A stretch of DNA of 64,000 nucleotides from JAKOWB01 sp038363005. GTDB lineage: Bacteria; Pseudomonadota; Alphaproteobacteria; Kiloniellales; JACOMY01. The position numbers were made by a program, and so were the translations under genes. Within the stretch, counting starts at the first letter, position 1; each line of letters starts with the position of its first letter. Shown in pieces: positions 44,008-51,873 of this stretch. The DNA lies in contig JBBQBI010000010.1 in NCBI GenBank assembly GCA_038363005.1, forward strand, positions 79,444-143,443. Reading direction: 5' to 3'. Under the pieces are notes generated by a model. That model did not search any database, was not told where the DNA came from, and saw nothing but the letters and a program-made list of their open reading frames with translations.

Positions 44008-44949
44008 CTACAGCAGCCCCAGCTTGCTGGCCACGAACTCCGCCGTCATGAGGTCGAGGTGGCCGCCGCCGACGTTCTTGAACACCGTGATCTCCGTCGC
44101 GGTGCGGCGTCGCAGATCCTGGCCGCAGATGTCATAGAGGTCACCCTCGATGCTGGCCTCGCTGGCGCGGCCGGCAACGAAGGCATCGACCAGCTCGCCG
44201 CAGCCGCCGATCGCCGCGTCGCGGTTGTCGACGAAGAGCCTGCCGGCGGTGACCGCGTCGCTGTCGGCCTCGCGCATCGTCGGCAGGTAGGCGCCTACCA
44301 GGTCCAGGTGCGTGCCCGGCTTCAGCCAGGCGCCCTTAATCAGCGGCTCTTCCGACAGGGTCGCGGTGGAGATCACATCGGCGGCGCGCGCCGCCTGCTC
44401 CAGGCTGTCGGCAATGCTGGCCCGGATGCCATGGCCGGCCAGAATCTGCACCAGTGACTCGGCACGAGCGCGGCCGCGGTTGAAGATCACCACCTCGGTC
44501 AGGCTGGGCCGGACGGCGACATGGGCGCGTACCAGATAGGGCGCCAGCGTGCCGGCGCCGACCATCAGCAGGCATTTGGCATCGGCGCGGCTGAGCTGGC
44601 GTTGCGCCAGCGCCGAGTCGGCCGCGGTCTTCCAGTTGGTGATCGGGTGGCCGTCGATCACTGCTACAGGCTGGCCGGTCGCGCCCTCGAACAACGCCAC
44701 CATGGTGGTGACGGTCGGCAGGCCCTTGGCAGCGTTGGCCGGCATGACCGGGCCGTACTTGATGCCCAGCGCCTTGCCCGAGCGCCAGGCGGCACGGCAC
44801 AGGAAGCTGGCGCCGCTGCCGCCCTGCGGATCCAGCAGCAGGATGTCGCCGGCGGCGGCGCGCGCCTCGCGGTGGCAGGCGGCGAAGTGGTCCACCAGGG
44901 CGACGGGTTCCAGCACGGCTTCGGCAGTGGCGCGGTCGATCATCCGCAT
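44008..44949 (-). CDS. Ornithine cyclodeaminase/mu-crystallin-family protein
   Basis: NAD(P)-binding protein of the OCD/mu-crystallin family, whose members act as cyclodeaminases, ketimine reductases or imino-acid reductases. The 313-aa product has K64 at the usual active-site position (LGIKYGPVMP), the PITNWKTAADSALA segment (102-115), where the usual arginine is lysine K107, and GAGTLAPYLVRAH (131-143) of the dinucleotide fold. Fifteen bases after the AEC transporter gene and co-directional, so probably co-expressed. Specific substrate not inferable. Confidence 0.85.
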   Translation of the reverse strand: MRMIDRATAEAVLEPVALVDHFAACHREARAAAGDILLLDPQGGSGASFLCRAAWRSGKALGIKYGPVMPANAAKGLPTVTTMVALFEGATGQPVAVIDGHPITNWKTAADSALAQRQLSRADAKCLLMVGAGTLAPYLVRAHVAVRPSLTEVVIFNRGRARAESLVQILAGHGIRASIADSLEQAARAADVISTATLSEEPLIKGAWLKPGTHLDLVGAYLPTMREADSDAVTAGRLFVDNRDAAIGGCGELVDAFVAGRASEASIEGDLYDICGQDLRRRTATEITVFKNVGGGHLDLMTAEFVASKLGLL

Positions 44950-44964
44950 GGATCGGAACTCCCT

Positions 44965-45840
44965 CTAAAGAATGTACCAGAGCAGCAGCGGCAGCGTGGC
45001 GAAGGACAGCACGGTGGAAATCAGCACCACGCCGGCCACCCCCGGCGCATCGCGACCATAGCGCTCGGCGAAGAGATAGTTGAAGACCGCTGTCGGCATG
45101 GTCGACTGCAGCAGCACCACGCCGCGCGCCGGGTCCTGCAGATCGAAGACCCAGCAGATCGCCAGGCCAATGCCGAAGCCGCCCGCCAGGCGGACCAGCG
45201 ACAGGAACAGCGCCTTGGGCAGGCTGCGCGCACGCAGCCGCGACAGCGAGACGCCCAGCGCCACCAGCATCAGAGGCACGGTCAGCCCTGCCAGCAGGTG
45301 CGTGGTGTTCTGGAACCAGACTGGCAGCTGCAGGTCGGTGGTGGTGATGATCAGCGCCAGAATGACCGAATAGATGATCGGCATGCGCAGCAGGGCGCGC
45401 GGGTCCATGGTGCCGGCGGCGATCGAGGTGCCGATGGTGAAGTTGCCGATAGCGCTGATGGCAAAGAGCACGATGGCCAGGGTCAGGCCCTGGTCGCCGA
45501 AGGCGAAGAGCGATAGCGGCAACCCCATGTTGCCCATGTTGGGAAACATCAGCGCCCCCAGGTAGTCGCGGATCGGCAGGCGCGACAGCTTGAGGACCAG
45601 AAGGCCCAGCAGGGCATAGCCAACGAAAAGACTGGCGCCGGCCGCCAGCATCTCGGCAAAGGCGCCCGGTGTGGGCTTGACCCGGGCGAAGGTGTCAAGC
45701 ACCAGGCAGGGCGTGCCCAGCATCATCACCAGCGAGGTGATCATGCCGGTGTCGAACTTGGCGCCGGATCGCGCCCAGATGAAACCGATCAGGGCGACCA
45801 GCAGCACCGGCGTGACGATGGTGGCAATCTCGGAGACCAA
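44965..45840 (-). CDS. AEC-family (auxin efflux carrier-like) transporter
   Basis: About ten-helix permease of the AEC family, which moves carboxylates and related compounds. The 291-aa frame from the TTG at 45840 reads LVSEIATIVTPVLLVALIGF, followed by typical GTPCLVLDTFAR, FPNMGNMGLPLSLFAFG and a duplicated five-helix unit with LTVPLMLVALGVSLSR. No ATG start fits well; an upstream ATG (45924) would add an implausible Arg/Pro/Trp-rich stretch, so the start is uncertain. The gene follows tetR after 123 bases and is close to the OCD-like gene. Confidence 0.8.
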   Translation of the reverse strand: MVSEIATIVTPVLLVALIGFIWARSGAKFDTGMITSLVMMLGTPCLVLDTFARVKPTPGAFAEMLAAGASLFVGYALLGLLVLKLSRLPIRDYLGALMFPNMGNMGLPLSLFAFGDQGLTLAIVLFAISAIGNFTIGTSIAAGTMDPRALLRMPIIYSVILALIITTTDLQLPVWFQNTTHLLAGLTVPLMLVALGVSLSRLRARSLPKALFLSLVRLAGGFGIGLAICWVFDLQDPARGVVLLQSTMPTAVFNYLFAERYGRDAPGVAGVVLISTVLSFATLPLLLWYIL

Positions 45841-45963
45841 GGGCTGGGTCCATCGGGGGTGAAGGGCGCGGCACTCTAGGAGCGGTGGCCAGCGGCGCCA
45901 AGGCCCACCGGCGCCGGGCGCCATGCGCCCAACGGAGGGCCTACTCCGCCCGGCGAAGCGGCG

Positions 45964-46629
45964 TCAGACCACGGCGAGGTAACGCGGCAACCGCCCGGCG
46001 TCTTGCGGACTCGTGGGAGCCATCGAACAGGGCAACTTGCCCGTCGCCAGCACCCGCGCCAACACGCCCTCAAGGATGACCAACTGCGGTTCGAAATAGT
46101 CGGACTCGCGCATCTGGGCGGCCAGCGCCCCCATGCCGCGCAAGGCACTGATGATGAACTGCAGAAGCGCCAGGCGCGACGCCGGGGCCAGGGGCGAGTC
46201 CGCCAGCACCAGATTCCAGGAAGCCTGGTAGGCGCGGGTCAGGACATCGCGCACCCGCATCACCGGCCGGTCGGCGCCGGGATCCATCCGGGTGCCCATC
46301 AGAATCTCGCTGGCGGCCAGGAAGCGTGCGCTGCTGTAGAACTCCCAGAGGGTCCGCACGATGCGTTCTGCGCGGTCCGGTCCCTGGCCGCCGGTCCGGC
46401 CCAGGTCGCTCAGGCGGGCAACGACCTCCTGGAAGATCTCCGTCAGCGTCTCGATCAGCAGGGCCTGCTTGTTGGGGAAGTGATACTGCACCGCGCCAAC
46501 CGACGTCGCCGCCTGGGCCGAAACCGACCGCATTGTGGTGTTGGTGAAGCCGCGAGCGACCAGGACGGCAACTGTCGCGTCGATAATCCGCTGCCGCGTC
46601 AATTGCGAGCGCGCCATGCCTTCAACCAT
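45964..46629 (-). CDS. TetR-family transcriptional regulator
   Basis: A 221-aa repressor-type protein. The N-terminal domain has the helix-turn-helix (TRQRIIDATVAVLVARGFTN, then SVSAQAATSVGAVQYHFPNK, residues about 11-55), followed by a ligand-binding domain of usual length. The ATG at 46629 or 46617 could be used. A 19-bp perfect palindrome at 46663-46681 lies 34 bases upstream and overlaps the predicted start site, so it likely represses itself and the AEC-OCD-DMT genes downstream. Inducer unknown. Confidence 0.88.
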   Translation of the reverse strand: MVEGMARSQLTRQRIIDATVAVLVARGFTNTTMRSVSAQAATSVGAVQYHFPNKQALLIETLTEIFQEVVARLSDLGRTGGQGPDRAERIVRTLWEFYSSARFLAASEILMGTRMDPGADRPVMRVRDVLTRAYQASWNLVLADSPLAPASRLALLQFIISALRGMGALAAQMRESDYFEPQLVILEGVLARVLATGKLPCSMAPTSPQDAGRLPRYLAVV

Positions 46630-46662
46630 AACACACCATAGCGTCTGTAACCGTCCTCTGCT

Positions 46663-46681
46663 TCTGTGATGAGATCACAGA
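46663..46681. promoter_or_regulatory. Palindromic operator upstream of tetR (46629)
   Basis: TCTGTGAT (46663-46670) and ATCACAGA (46674-46681) are perfect 8-base inverted arms around GAG, and the centre of symmetry falls on one base. It lies between the predicted -10 and the start codon of the tetR gene. It resembles a CRP site (TGTGA-TCACA) but has a five-base instead of six-base core, so a TetR operator is more likely. Confidence 0.6.
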
Positions 46682-46683
46682 TG

Positions 46684-46711
46684 ACATTACGGACGTATGG
46701 CGCGTCGTCAA
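46684..46711 (-). promoter_or_regulatory. Predicted promoter of the tetR-AEC-ocd unit
   Basis: Minus-strand TTGACG (46706-46711) and TAATGT (46684-46689), spacing 16. Predicted start near 46677 falls inside the palindrome at 46663-46681. Confidence 0.5.
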
Positions 46712-46780
46712 GCGTCCCGCGCGCGGGACCGGGTGTCAGGTGTGCATACTGGAAGAAATGACCGTCGCGACCGGCCGGGG

Positions 46781-46855
46781 TGGTGGGCGGTGAGGGGATC
46801 GAACCCCCGACCCTCTCGGTGTAAACGAGATGCTCTACCGCTGAGCTAACCGCCC
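46781..46855 (-). tRNA. tRNA-Val (TAC)
   Basis: A 75-base cloverleaf with encoded CCA. The acceptor is GGGCGGT/ACCGCCC with discriminator A. The D-arm is GCTCAGCGGTAGAGC, the anticodon arm TCTCGTTTACACCGAGA has anticodon TAC, and the T-arm is GGGGGTTCGATCCCCTC. Confidence 0.97.
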
Positions 46856-46919
46856 TGCTCCGATGCGCCGTCTGGCCGCACTCTAGGCAGACGACGGCCT
46901 GCCGCCAAGCGTGTCGCGC

Positions 46920-47558
46920 CTAGCGACCGTGCGCCTTGAGGAAGGAGGCGACGCAGTAGTCGATGCGGCGCTCGACCTCGTCCGGCGTGATCATCACGTC
47001 CTCGCAGAACATCAGGCGGGTGTGCAGGTTGCCCTTCAGCATGCCCATGAAGTGTTCGGCCGCCAGCAGAGGGTCGCTGACCGCCAGGCGGCCGCGCTTG
47101 GTCTCGGCCTCCAGGTAGCTGGCCAGGCGCAACATCGTCTTGGCCGGGCCGGCCTCGTAAAAGGACTTGGCCAGCTTCGGGAAGCGCTGGGCGCAGGCGA
47201 TCACCGCGCGCTGGAACTGCACCGACTCGGGCGACAGGATGGCGTCGCCAAAGCGGCGCCCCAGCTCGGTCAGCACGGCATTGGGTCCGACCGCGTCGGA
47301 CGCGGTGGCCAAGGGCGCGGTCAGCTGCTCGGCCCGGTTGGCCAACACGGCGACGAAGAGCTCGTCCTTGCCGCCATAGAGGTTGTAGATGGTCTGGCGC
47401 GACACCTGCGCATCGGCCGCCACCGCCTCCAGGCTGGCGTCGTAGCCAAGCGCCAGGAACTGGCGGCGCGCCGCCTCCAGGATCGCCTCGCGCTTCTTCG
47501 GGTCGGGCGGGCGGCCGCGCTGCGGGCGGGGACGGAAATCGGCTACCAGGGCGTCCAT
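46920..47558 (-). CDS. TetR-family regulator of the efflux operon
   Basis: A 212-aa TetR protein with RRQFLALGYDASLEAVAADA and VSRQTIYNLYGGKDELFVAV forming the helix-turn-helix (residues about 31-70), then a ligand domain of AcrR/TetR-C type. Starts where the MFS gene stops (they share one base), so it is third in emrA-emrB-tetR. It is the best candidate to bind the two TGGAC-N6-GTCCA sites upstream of emrA, which would give autorepression of the pump operon. Confidence 0.88.
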   Translation of the reverse strand: MDALVADFRPRPQRGRPPDPKKREAILEAARRQFLALGYDASLEAVAADAQVSRQTIYNLYGGKDELFVAVLANRAEQLTAPLATASDAVGPNAVLTELGRRFGDAILSPESVQFQRAVIACAQRFPKLAKSFYEAGPAKTMLRLASYLEAETKRGRLAVSDPLLAAEHFMGMLKGNLHTRLMFCEDVMITPDEVERRIDYCVASFLKAHGR

Positions 47559-49237
47559 CAGTGGCCTCCTCCAGCCGCGGCGCGGGCGCGACGCGGCTTG
47601 CGTACGAAGGGAATAATGCAGGCCGCGCCGACGAACATCCAGGTCAGCACGGTAAAGGCATCGGCGTAGCTCATGACGTTCGACTGGGTCTGCACCTGGT
47701 GCGCGACCAGCCGCAGAGCGCCGCCCGCGGGGTCGGCGATGCCCTGGTCTTCCAGGCGCTGGGCGATGCCGTCGAGCATGGCCTGCACCCCCGGTCGCGC
47801 CGGATTGACCTGCTCGGCCAGATGGCCCCAGTGCAGCGCCTCGCGGTCGCTCAGCAGCGTATTGAGCGCCGCCAGGCCGACCGCGCCGCCCAGGTTGCGC
47901 ATCAGGTTGTAGAGGCCCGAGGCGCTCTTCAGCTTGTCCGGCGGCAGGGTGCCCAGGGCCAGCGCGTTGACCGGGATCATGGCGATCATGACCCCGGCGC
48001 CACGCAGCATCTGCGGCACCATGAGTTCGTGGAAGTCCCAGTCGGCGGTCAGGTGGCTGAGCATCCAGGTTGAGACCGCCATCATGGCAAAGCCGATGGC
48101 CAGCGGGATGCGCGGGTCGAGCTTGCGGCCCAGCGTGCCGGCGATCGGCGCGGTCAGGAACTGCGTCGCCCCGGTGACGAAAAGGATCTCGCCGATCTGC
48201 AGCGAGTTCAGGCCGCGCACCGTGCCGAGGTAGAGCGGCAGCAGGTAGACCATGCCGTAGAGCCCGATGCCGACGCTGAAGGAAAACACCGAGCCGCTGG
48301 CGAAGTTGCGGTCAGCGAAGGCCGAAAGGTCGACGATGGGGTTGCGATAGGTCAGCGAGCGCCAGAAGAAGATGCCGGCGCCCAGCAGCGAAGCCACCGC
48401 CAGCAAGCTGATGGTGCCGCTGTCGAACCAGTCGTCGCCCGGCCCCTCCTCCAGCACGTATTCCAGGGCGCCGAGGAAGACCGCCATGGCGGCCAGGCCG
48501 ATCACATCCAGGCCCTTCAGCAGGCTGCGGTTCGGCTTGTCGATCGCCGGCGAGGCCCAGACCGCGAAGCCGACAATGATGCCCGGCACCACGTTGATCA
48601 GGAACAGCCAGTGCCAGGAGAATACCTGTGTCAGGTAGCCACCCAGGGTCGGGCCGATGGTCGGCGCCATGGTGGCCACCAGGCCGATCACCACGCTCAT
48701 CACGTTGCGCTTGTTGGGCGGGAAGATAGTGTAGGCGGCGGCGAAGGTGGTGGGGATCATGGCGCCGCCCAGGAAGCCCTGCAGCGCGCGCAGGATGATC
48801 ATGGCGTCGATCGAGGTCGCCATGGCGCAGCCGGCGCTGGCCAGCGTGAAGGTCGAGACCGAGATGACGTAAAGCACGCGTGTCGAGAGCACCCGCGACA
48901 GGAAGCCCGACAGCGGGATCATCACCACCTCGGCGATGAGGTAGGAGGTCTGCACCCAAGAAATCTCGTCGACGCTGGCTGACAGGCCGGCGCGGATCTC
49001 GGCGATCGAGGAGGAGACGATCTGAATGTCCAGGATCGCCATGAACATGCCGAAAACCATGGCGAGGAAGCCCAACGCCTCGCCGCGCGTCGCCGGGCGG
49101 GTACCCAGCGGTCCCAGCGGCACGGTGGCTGCTTTAGGGTCATTGGCCGGCGCCGGCGGATCGGCGCGCAGCCGTGCGTCCGGCACCGCCCCCGGCGCTG
49201 CCGTCACCGTGTCGTCACCGCGGACGACAGCGCTCAT
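47558..49237 (-). CDS. emrB: DHA2-family MFS efflux transporter (EmrB-type)
   Basis: Drug:H+ antiporter with 14 expected helices in the inner membrane, exporting through EmrA and an outer-membrane channel. The 559-aa protein starts with a charged tail, then TRGEALGFLAMVFGMFMAIL. It has the DHA2 motif C LGGYLTQVFSWHWLFLINV and the paired motifs WVQTSYLIAEVVMIPLSGFL and LRALQGFLGGAMIPTTFAAA. The N-terminal tail (about 45 residues, Asp/Pro/Ala-rich) is longer than in E. coli EmrB. Overlaps emrA by four bases. Confidence 0.9.
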   Translation of the reverse strand: MSAVVRGDDTVTAAPGAVPDARLRADPPAPANDPKAATVPLGPLGTRPATRGEALGFLAMVFGMFMAILDIQIVSSSIAEIRAGLSASVDEISWVQTSYLIAEVVMIPLSGFLSRVLSTRVLYVISVSTFTLASAGCAMATSIDAMIILRALQGFLGGAMIPTTFAAAYTIFPPNKRNVMSVVIGLVATMAPTIGPTLGGYLTQVFSWHWLFLINVVPGIIVGFAVWASPAIDKPNRSLLKGLDVIGLAAMAVFLGALEYVLEEGPGDDWFDSGTISLLAVASLLGAGIFFWRSLTYRNPIVDLSAFADRNFASGSVFSFSVGIGLYGMVYLLPLYLGTVRGLNSLQIGEILFVTGATQFLTAPIAGTLGRKLDPRIPLAIGFAMMAVSTWMLSHLTADWDFHELMVPQMLRGAGVMIAMIPVNALALGTLPPDKLKSASGLYNLMRNLGGAVGLAALNTLLSDREALHWGHLAEQVNPARPGVQAMLDGIAQRLEDQGIADPAGGALRLVAHQVQTQSNVMSYADAFTVLTWMFVGAACIIPFVRKPRRARAAAGGGH

Positions 49238-50340
49238 TTGGCCTCCGCAGCCTGGGTGACTTCCGCCGCCTGGGCGCTCTTGAACAGTGAAATCTCAGCC
49301 AGACTCTGGGTCTGGTCACCGGTGCGGGTGTCGACCGCCGCTTCGACCGACAGGCCGGGCATGAGCTGGTGCGCCAGCTCCGGCGGCAGGGTCAGCGAAA
49401 TGCGGATCGGCAGGCGCTGCACGATCTTGGTGAAGTTGCCGGTGGCGTTCTCCGGCGGCAGCAGGCTGAACATCGAGCCCGAGGCCGGGGCAAAGGACTC
49501 GACGCGGCCCCGCAGCTCCAGGCCGGGATAGGCATCGACCGTGATGGTGACGCTCTGGCCCGGCCGGATCTCGGCGATCTGCGTCTCCTTGAAGTTGGCG
49601 ACGACGTATACCGCGCTCAGCGGCACCACCACCATGGCCTGCGAGCCGGCGCGCAGATAGGCGCCGACCTCGGCGCTACGGTTGCCGACCACACCGTCGA
49701 CCGGCGCGCGGATCACGGTGTTGTCGAGGTCCAGCTTGGCGGCGTCCAGGTCGGCCTGGGCCGACTGCACCTCGGCGTCGGCTTGCAGCTTGCTGGCCTT
49801 CAGCACGCTGAGCTGTGCCTGACCGCTCTGCAGGCTGGCCTGGGACTGGGCCAGCGCGGCCTCGGCCTTGCGCTGGTCGGACAGCGCCTGCTCGTAGCGC
49901 TGCTTGGAAGCCGCCTGATCGGCCATCAGCTTCTCGTAGCGGGCGAGGTCGGCGGCGGCGCGGTCGCGCTCCGCCTCGGCGCTGGTCACCGCGGCCTCGA
50001 GCTCGTGCAGCGAGGCCGCTTGCTGGACGATGGCGGCTTCGCGCTCGGCCACGGCGGCCTGCTTGGCCGCCAGGCCGGCGGCGGCGGCGGCCACCGCGGC
50101 GCGGAAGTCGGCATCGTCGAGGGTCAGGATGACCTCGCCCTTGGCGACGCTCTGGTTCTCCGCCACCGGCAGCGTGGCGATGTAACCGGCGACCTTGGGG
50201 GCGATCACGGTGATGTCGCTGTCGATGGCGGCATTGTCCGTGCTCTCGATGAAGCGCCCCTCGCTCCACCAGTTCCAACCGAACCAGCCGCCGGCCGCCA
50301 GGGCCAGGACGGCAACGCCGGTCAGGATGCGCTTGCGCAT
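49234..50340 (-). CDS. emrA: HlyD-family membrane fusion protein (EmrA-type)
   Basis: Periplasmic adaptor of the efflux pump, anchored by one N-terminal helix (MRKRILTGVAVLALAAGGWF). The 368-aa product has the split biotinyl-lipoyl domains (VAGYIATLPVAENQSVAKGE and IRAPVDGVVGNRSAEVGAYL), a long Ala/Gln-rich coiled-coil hairpin between them (about residues 80-200) and a beta-barrel part with VVANFKETQIAEIRPGQSVT. ATG 50340 is preferred over the one six codons upstream (50358) because GGAGAAG-type bases lie close by; either is possible. First gene of the operon, downstream of two palindromic operators. Confidence 0.9.
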   Translation of the reverse strand: MRKRILTGVAVLALAAGGWFGWNWWSEGRFIESTDNAAIDSDITVIAPKVAGYIATLPVAENQSVAKGEVILTLDDADFRAAVAAAAAGLAAKQAAVAEREAAIVQQAASLHELEAAVTSAEAERDRAAADLARYEKLMADQAASKQRYEQALSDQRKAEAALAQSQASLQSGQAQLSVLKASKLQADAEVQSAQADLDAAKLDLDNTVIRAPVDGVVGNRSAEVGAYLRAGSQAMVVVPLSAVYVVANFKETQIAEIRPGQSVTITVDAYPGLELRGRVESFAPASGSMFSLLPPENATGNFTKIVQRLPIRISLTLPPELAHQLMPGLSVEAAVDTRTGDQTQSLAEISLFKSAQAAEVTQAAEAK

Positions 50341-50363
50341 GGAGAAGCCTTTCTGCACGTATA

Positions 50364-50379
50364 TGGACGAAAAAGTCCA
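50364..50379. promoter_or_regulatory. Palindromic operator 1 upstream of emrA
   Basis: TGGAC-GAAAAA-GTCCA; one more base on each side (50363 A, 50380 T) also pairs. It lies 24 bases upstream of the emrA ATG and downstream of the predicted start site. Confidence 0.7.
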
Positions 50380-50431
50380 TTAAATCGGGTCAAGAATGCC
50401 GGACACCCAAAAGGCCCGGCTGAACGCTTAA

Positions 50432-50447
50432 TGGACATTAAAGTCCA
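50432..50447. promoter_or_regulatory. Palindromic operator 2 upstream of emrA
   Basis: TGGAC-ATTAAA-GTCCA, the same half-sites and spacer length as the copy at 50364-50379, with centres 68 bases apart. It overlaps the predicted -10 element. Confidence 0.7.
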
Positions 50448-50463
50448 GAAAGCGCTTGTGCAA
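50435..50463 (-). promoter_or_regulatory. Predicted promoter of emrA-emrB-tetR
   Basis: Minus-strand TTGCAC (50458-50463) and TAATGT (50435-50440), spacing 17, with the -10 inside operator 2. Predicted start near 50428, leader of about 88 bases. Confidence 0.5.
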
Positions 50464-50542
50464 GTGCGAAGTGATGGCGCGACGGGTCACGGGAGCTATG
50501 ATCTCAAGGCAGGGGCACCCTTGTGCGCTGTCATTTATTGGC

Positions 50543-50551
50543 TGATACTAT
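50543..50551 (+). promoter_or_regulatory. Possible extended -10 element for the SGNH hydrolase gene
   Basis: TGATACTAT fits an extended -10 in an A+T-rich stretch 40 bases before the ATG at 50592; no good -35 is visible. Tentative. Confidence 0.3.
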
Positions 50552-50591
50552 ACATTGCATCTTCACTATTTTTTCTACTGGGAGTTACCCC

Positions 50592-51872
50592 ATGGCTCAG
50601 TATGGTGCGGCTGCGACAATGATGGCGGCTGGCGACTCGCTCTATCAAGGCGTCCGTTCTCTGACCATCACCCGCGAGTTGGCCCAATTCTCTCCGCCAG
50701 CAATCATCGCAGACGCCCTGGGACTTCCATTCGACCTGGCCCTGATGCGCAGGCCGGTGGGGTTCGACCTGGAAGCGCTACTGCGAAAGGCCAATCTGCT
50801 CTCGCTGCTCGGCGCCTTGCGCAAGAGCTCCGCTTCGAACGGCCAGACCTGGCTGGCCGAGTCCAATTGGTCCACACTGGAGGCCTTCGACAACCTGGCT
50901 TTTGGCGGGGCCACCATCAGCGATCTGACAACCTGCACCTACGAAACGTCGCTGCCCCTAGCTCAGAGAGCGCTCGCCATCCTCATGGACAAGAGCGTCA
51001 GCGACCGCGCCGCTGTTCCGGCGATCTACGATCTTTGGTTCAACCTCAACGTCTGCTTTGTCCTCAATCCCCGCCGACGGGCGGGCGAACAGGCCAAGGC
51101 CACGGCTGTCGATCAGATCGCCAAACGACGCCCCAAGCTTCTCTTTGTCAACATCGGCAGTAACGAGGGACTCTTCCGCCTGGGTATCGGCGGTCGTCTG
51201 GACGAAAAAGTTGAAGCCGGTCTGAAAGGCATTCCTAGCCTGATGCGGACGCTGTTCGGCAAGTTGCGGACGGCGCTGCCGGCGGGCAGTTGCAAAATCT
51301 ATGTGAACTCTCTCCTTTGCCCGAGCTTCGTACCAAATCTGATGCCGCCGGCTTCGGACAAGCAGGGCAAGGACGGCGATTACTTCCCGCGCTACGAGGC
51401 AAGGATCGGTGGCGGACATGATCTCATGTCGAAGGCAGAAATGCGACAGGCTGACAAGTTGACGCTGGCAATCAACAACGAGGTCAAGGCCAGTCTTGCC
51501 GAGCTTCTCGCTGATGATGCCCGCTTCGTGGATCTCTTCGTGGGATCGCAGGCGTTCGACGGCAAGCATTGGCCTGACCGGTTCGTGCAGGTCTCGACGA
51601 AGCGCAGACTACGCAATACCCCGCTGGACAAGGCACCGATATTCGATGGCTTGAACTCAGGCGGCCTCACCGGCCTCGACAATATGCATCCGACAGTGCC
51701 CGGCTATGCGCTCATCGCTAAGATGGTGCTCGACACAATGGGCGAGCCGCTAAAGCTCAAACTTTCCGATGCCTACAAGGCAGACAGCCTGCTGCAGGAT
51801 CTCCCGGGCGACCTGACGAACTTCCAGGCAGCGATCGGCCTGCTGGGCAGGCTTGGGCTCTTCAAGATGTGA
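50592..51872 (+). CDS. SGNH/GDSL-family hydrolase-like protein
   Basis: A 426-aa protein with all SGNH landmarks in order: AAGDSLYQG (12-20) with nucleophile S16, GG near 105-106, VNIGSNEG with N191, and LDNMHPTVPGY with D363 and H366. The nucleophile is only 16 residues from the start and no signal peptide is seen, so it is probably cytoplasmic or exported in another way. The fold insert between blocks is larger than in simple esterases. ATG 50592 has GGGAG about eight bases before it; the in-frame ATG 23 codons upstream is unlikely. Base composition is less G+C-rich than the neighbours, hinting at acquisition. Substrate unknown. Confidence 0.72.
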   Translation: MAQYGAAATMMAAGDSLYQGVRSLTITRELAQFSPPAIIADALGLPFDLALMRRPVGFDLEALLRKANLLSLLGALRKSSASNGQTWLAESNWSTLEAFDNLAFGGATISDLTTCTYETSLPLAQRALAILMDKSVSDRAAVPAIYDLWFNLNVCFVLNPRRRAGEQAKATAVDQIAKRRPKLLFVNIGSNEGLFRLGIGGRLDEKVEAGLKGIPSLMRTLFGKLRTALPAGSCKIYVNSLLCPSFVPNLMPPASDKQGKDGDYFPRYEARIGGGHDLMSKAEMRQADKLTLAINNEVKASLAELLADDARFVDLFVGSQAFDGKHWPDRFVQVSTKRRLRNTPLDKAPIFDGLNSGGLTGLDNMHPTVPGYALIAKMVLDTMGEPLKLKLSDAYKADSLLQDLPGDLTNFQAAIGLLGRLGLFKM

Positions 51873-51873
51873 G

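Noticed and set aside
46663..46681. Palindrome as a CRP/FNR site
   Set aside because: TGTGA and TCACA are spaced by five, not six, bases; the symmetric centre and its position at the TetR start fit a TetR operator better.
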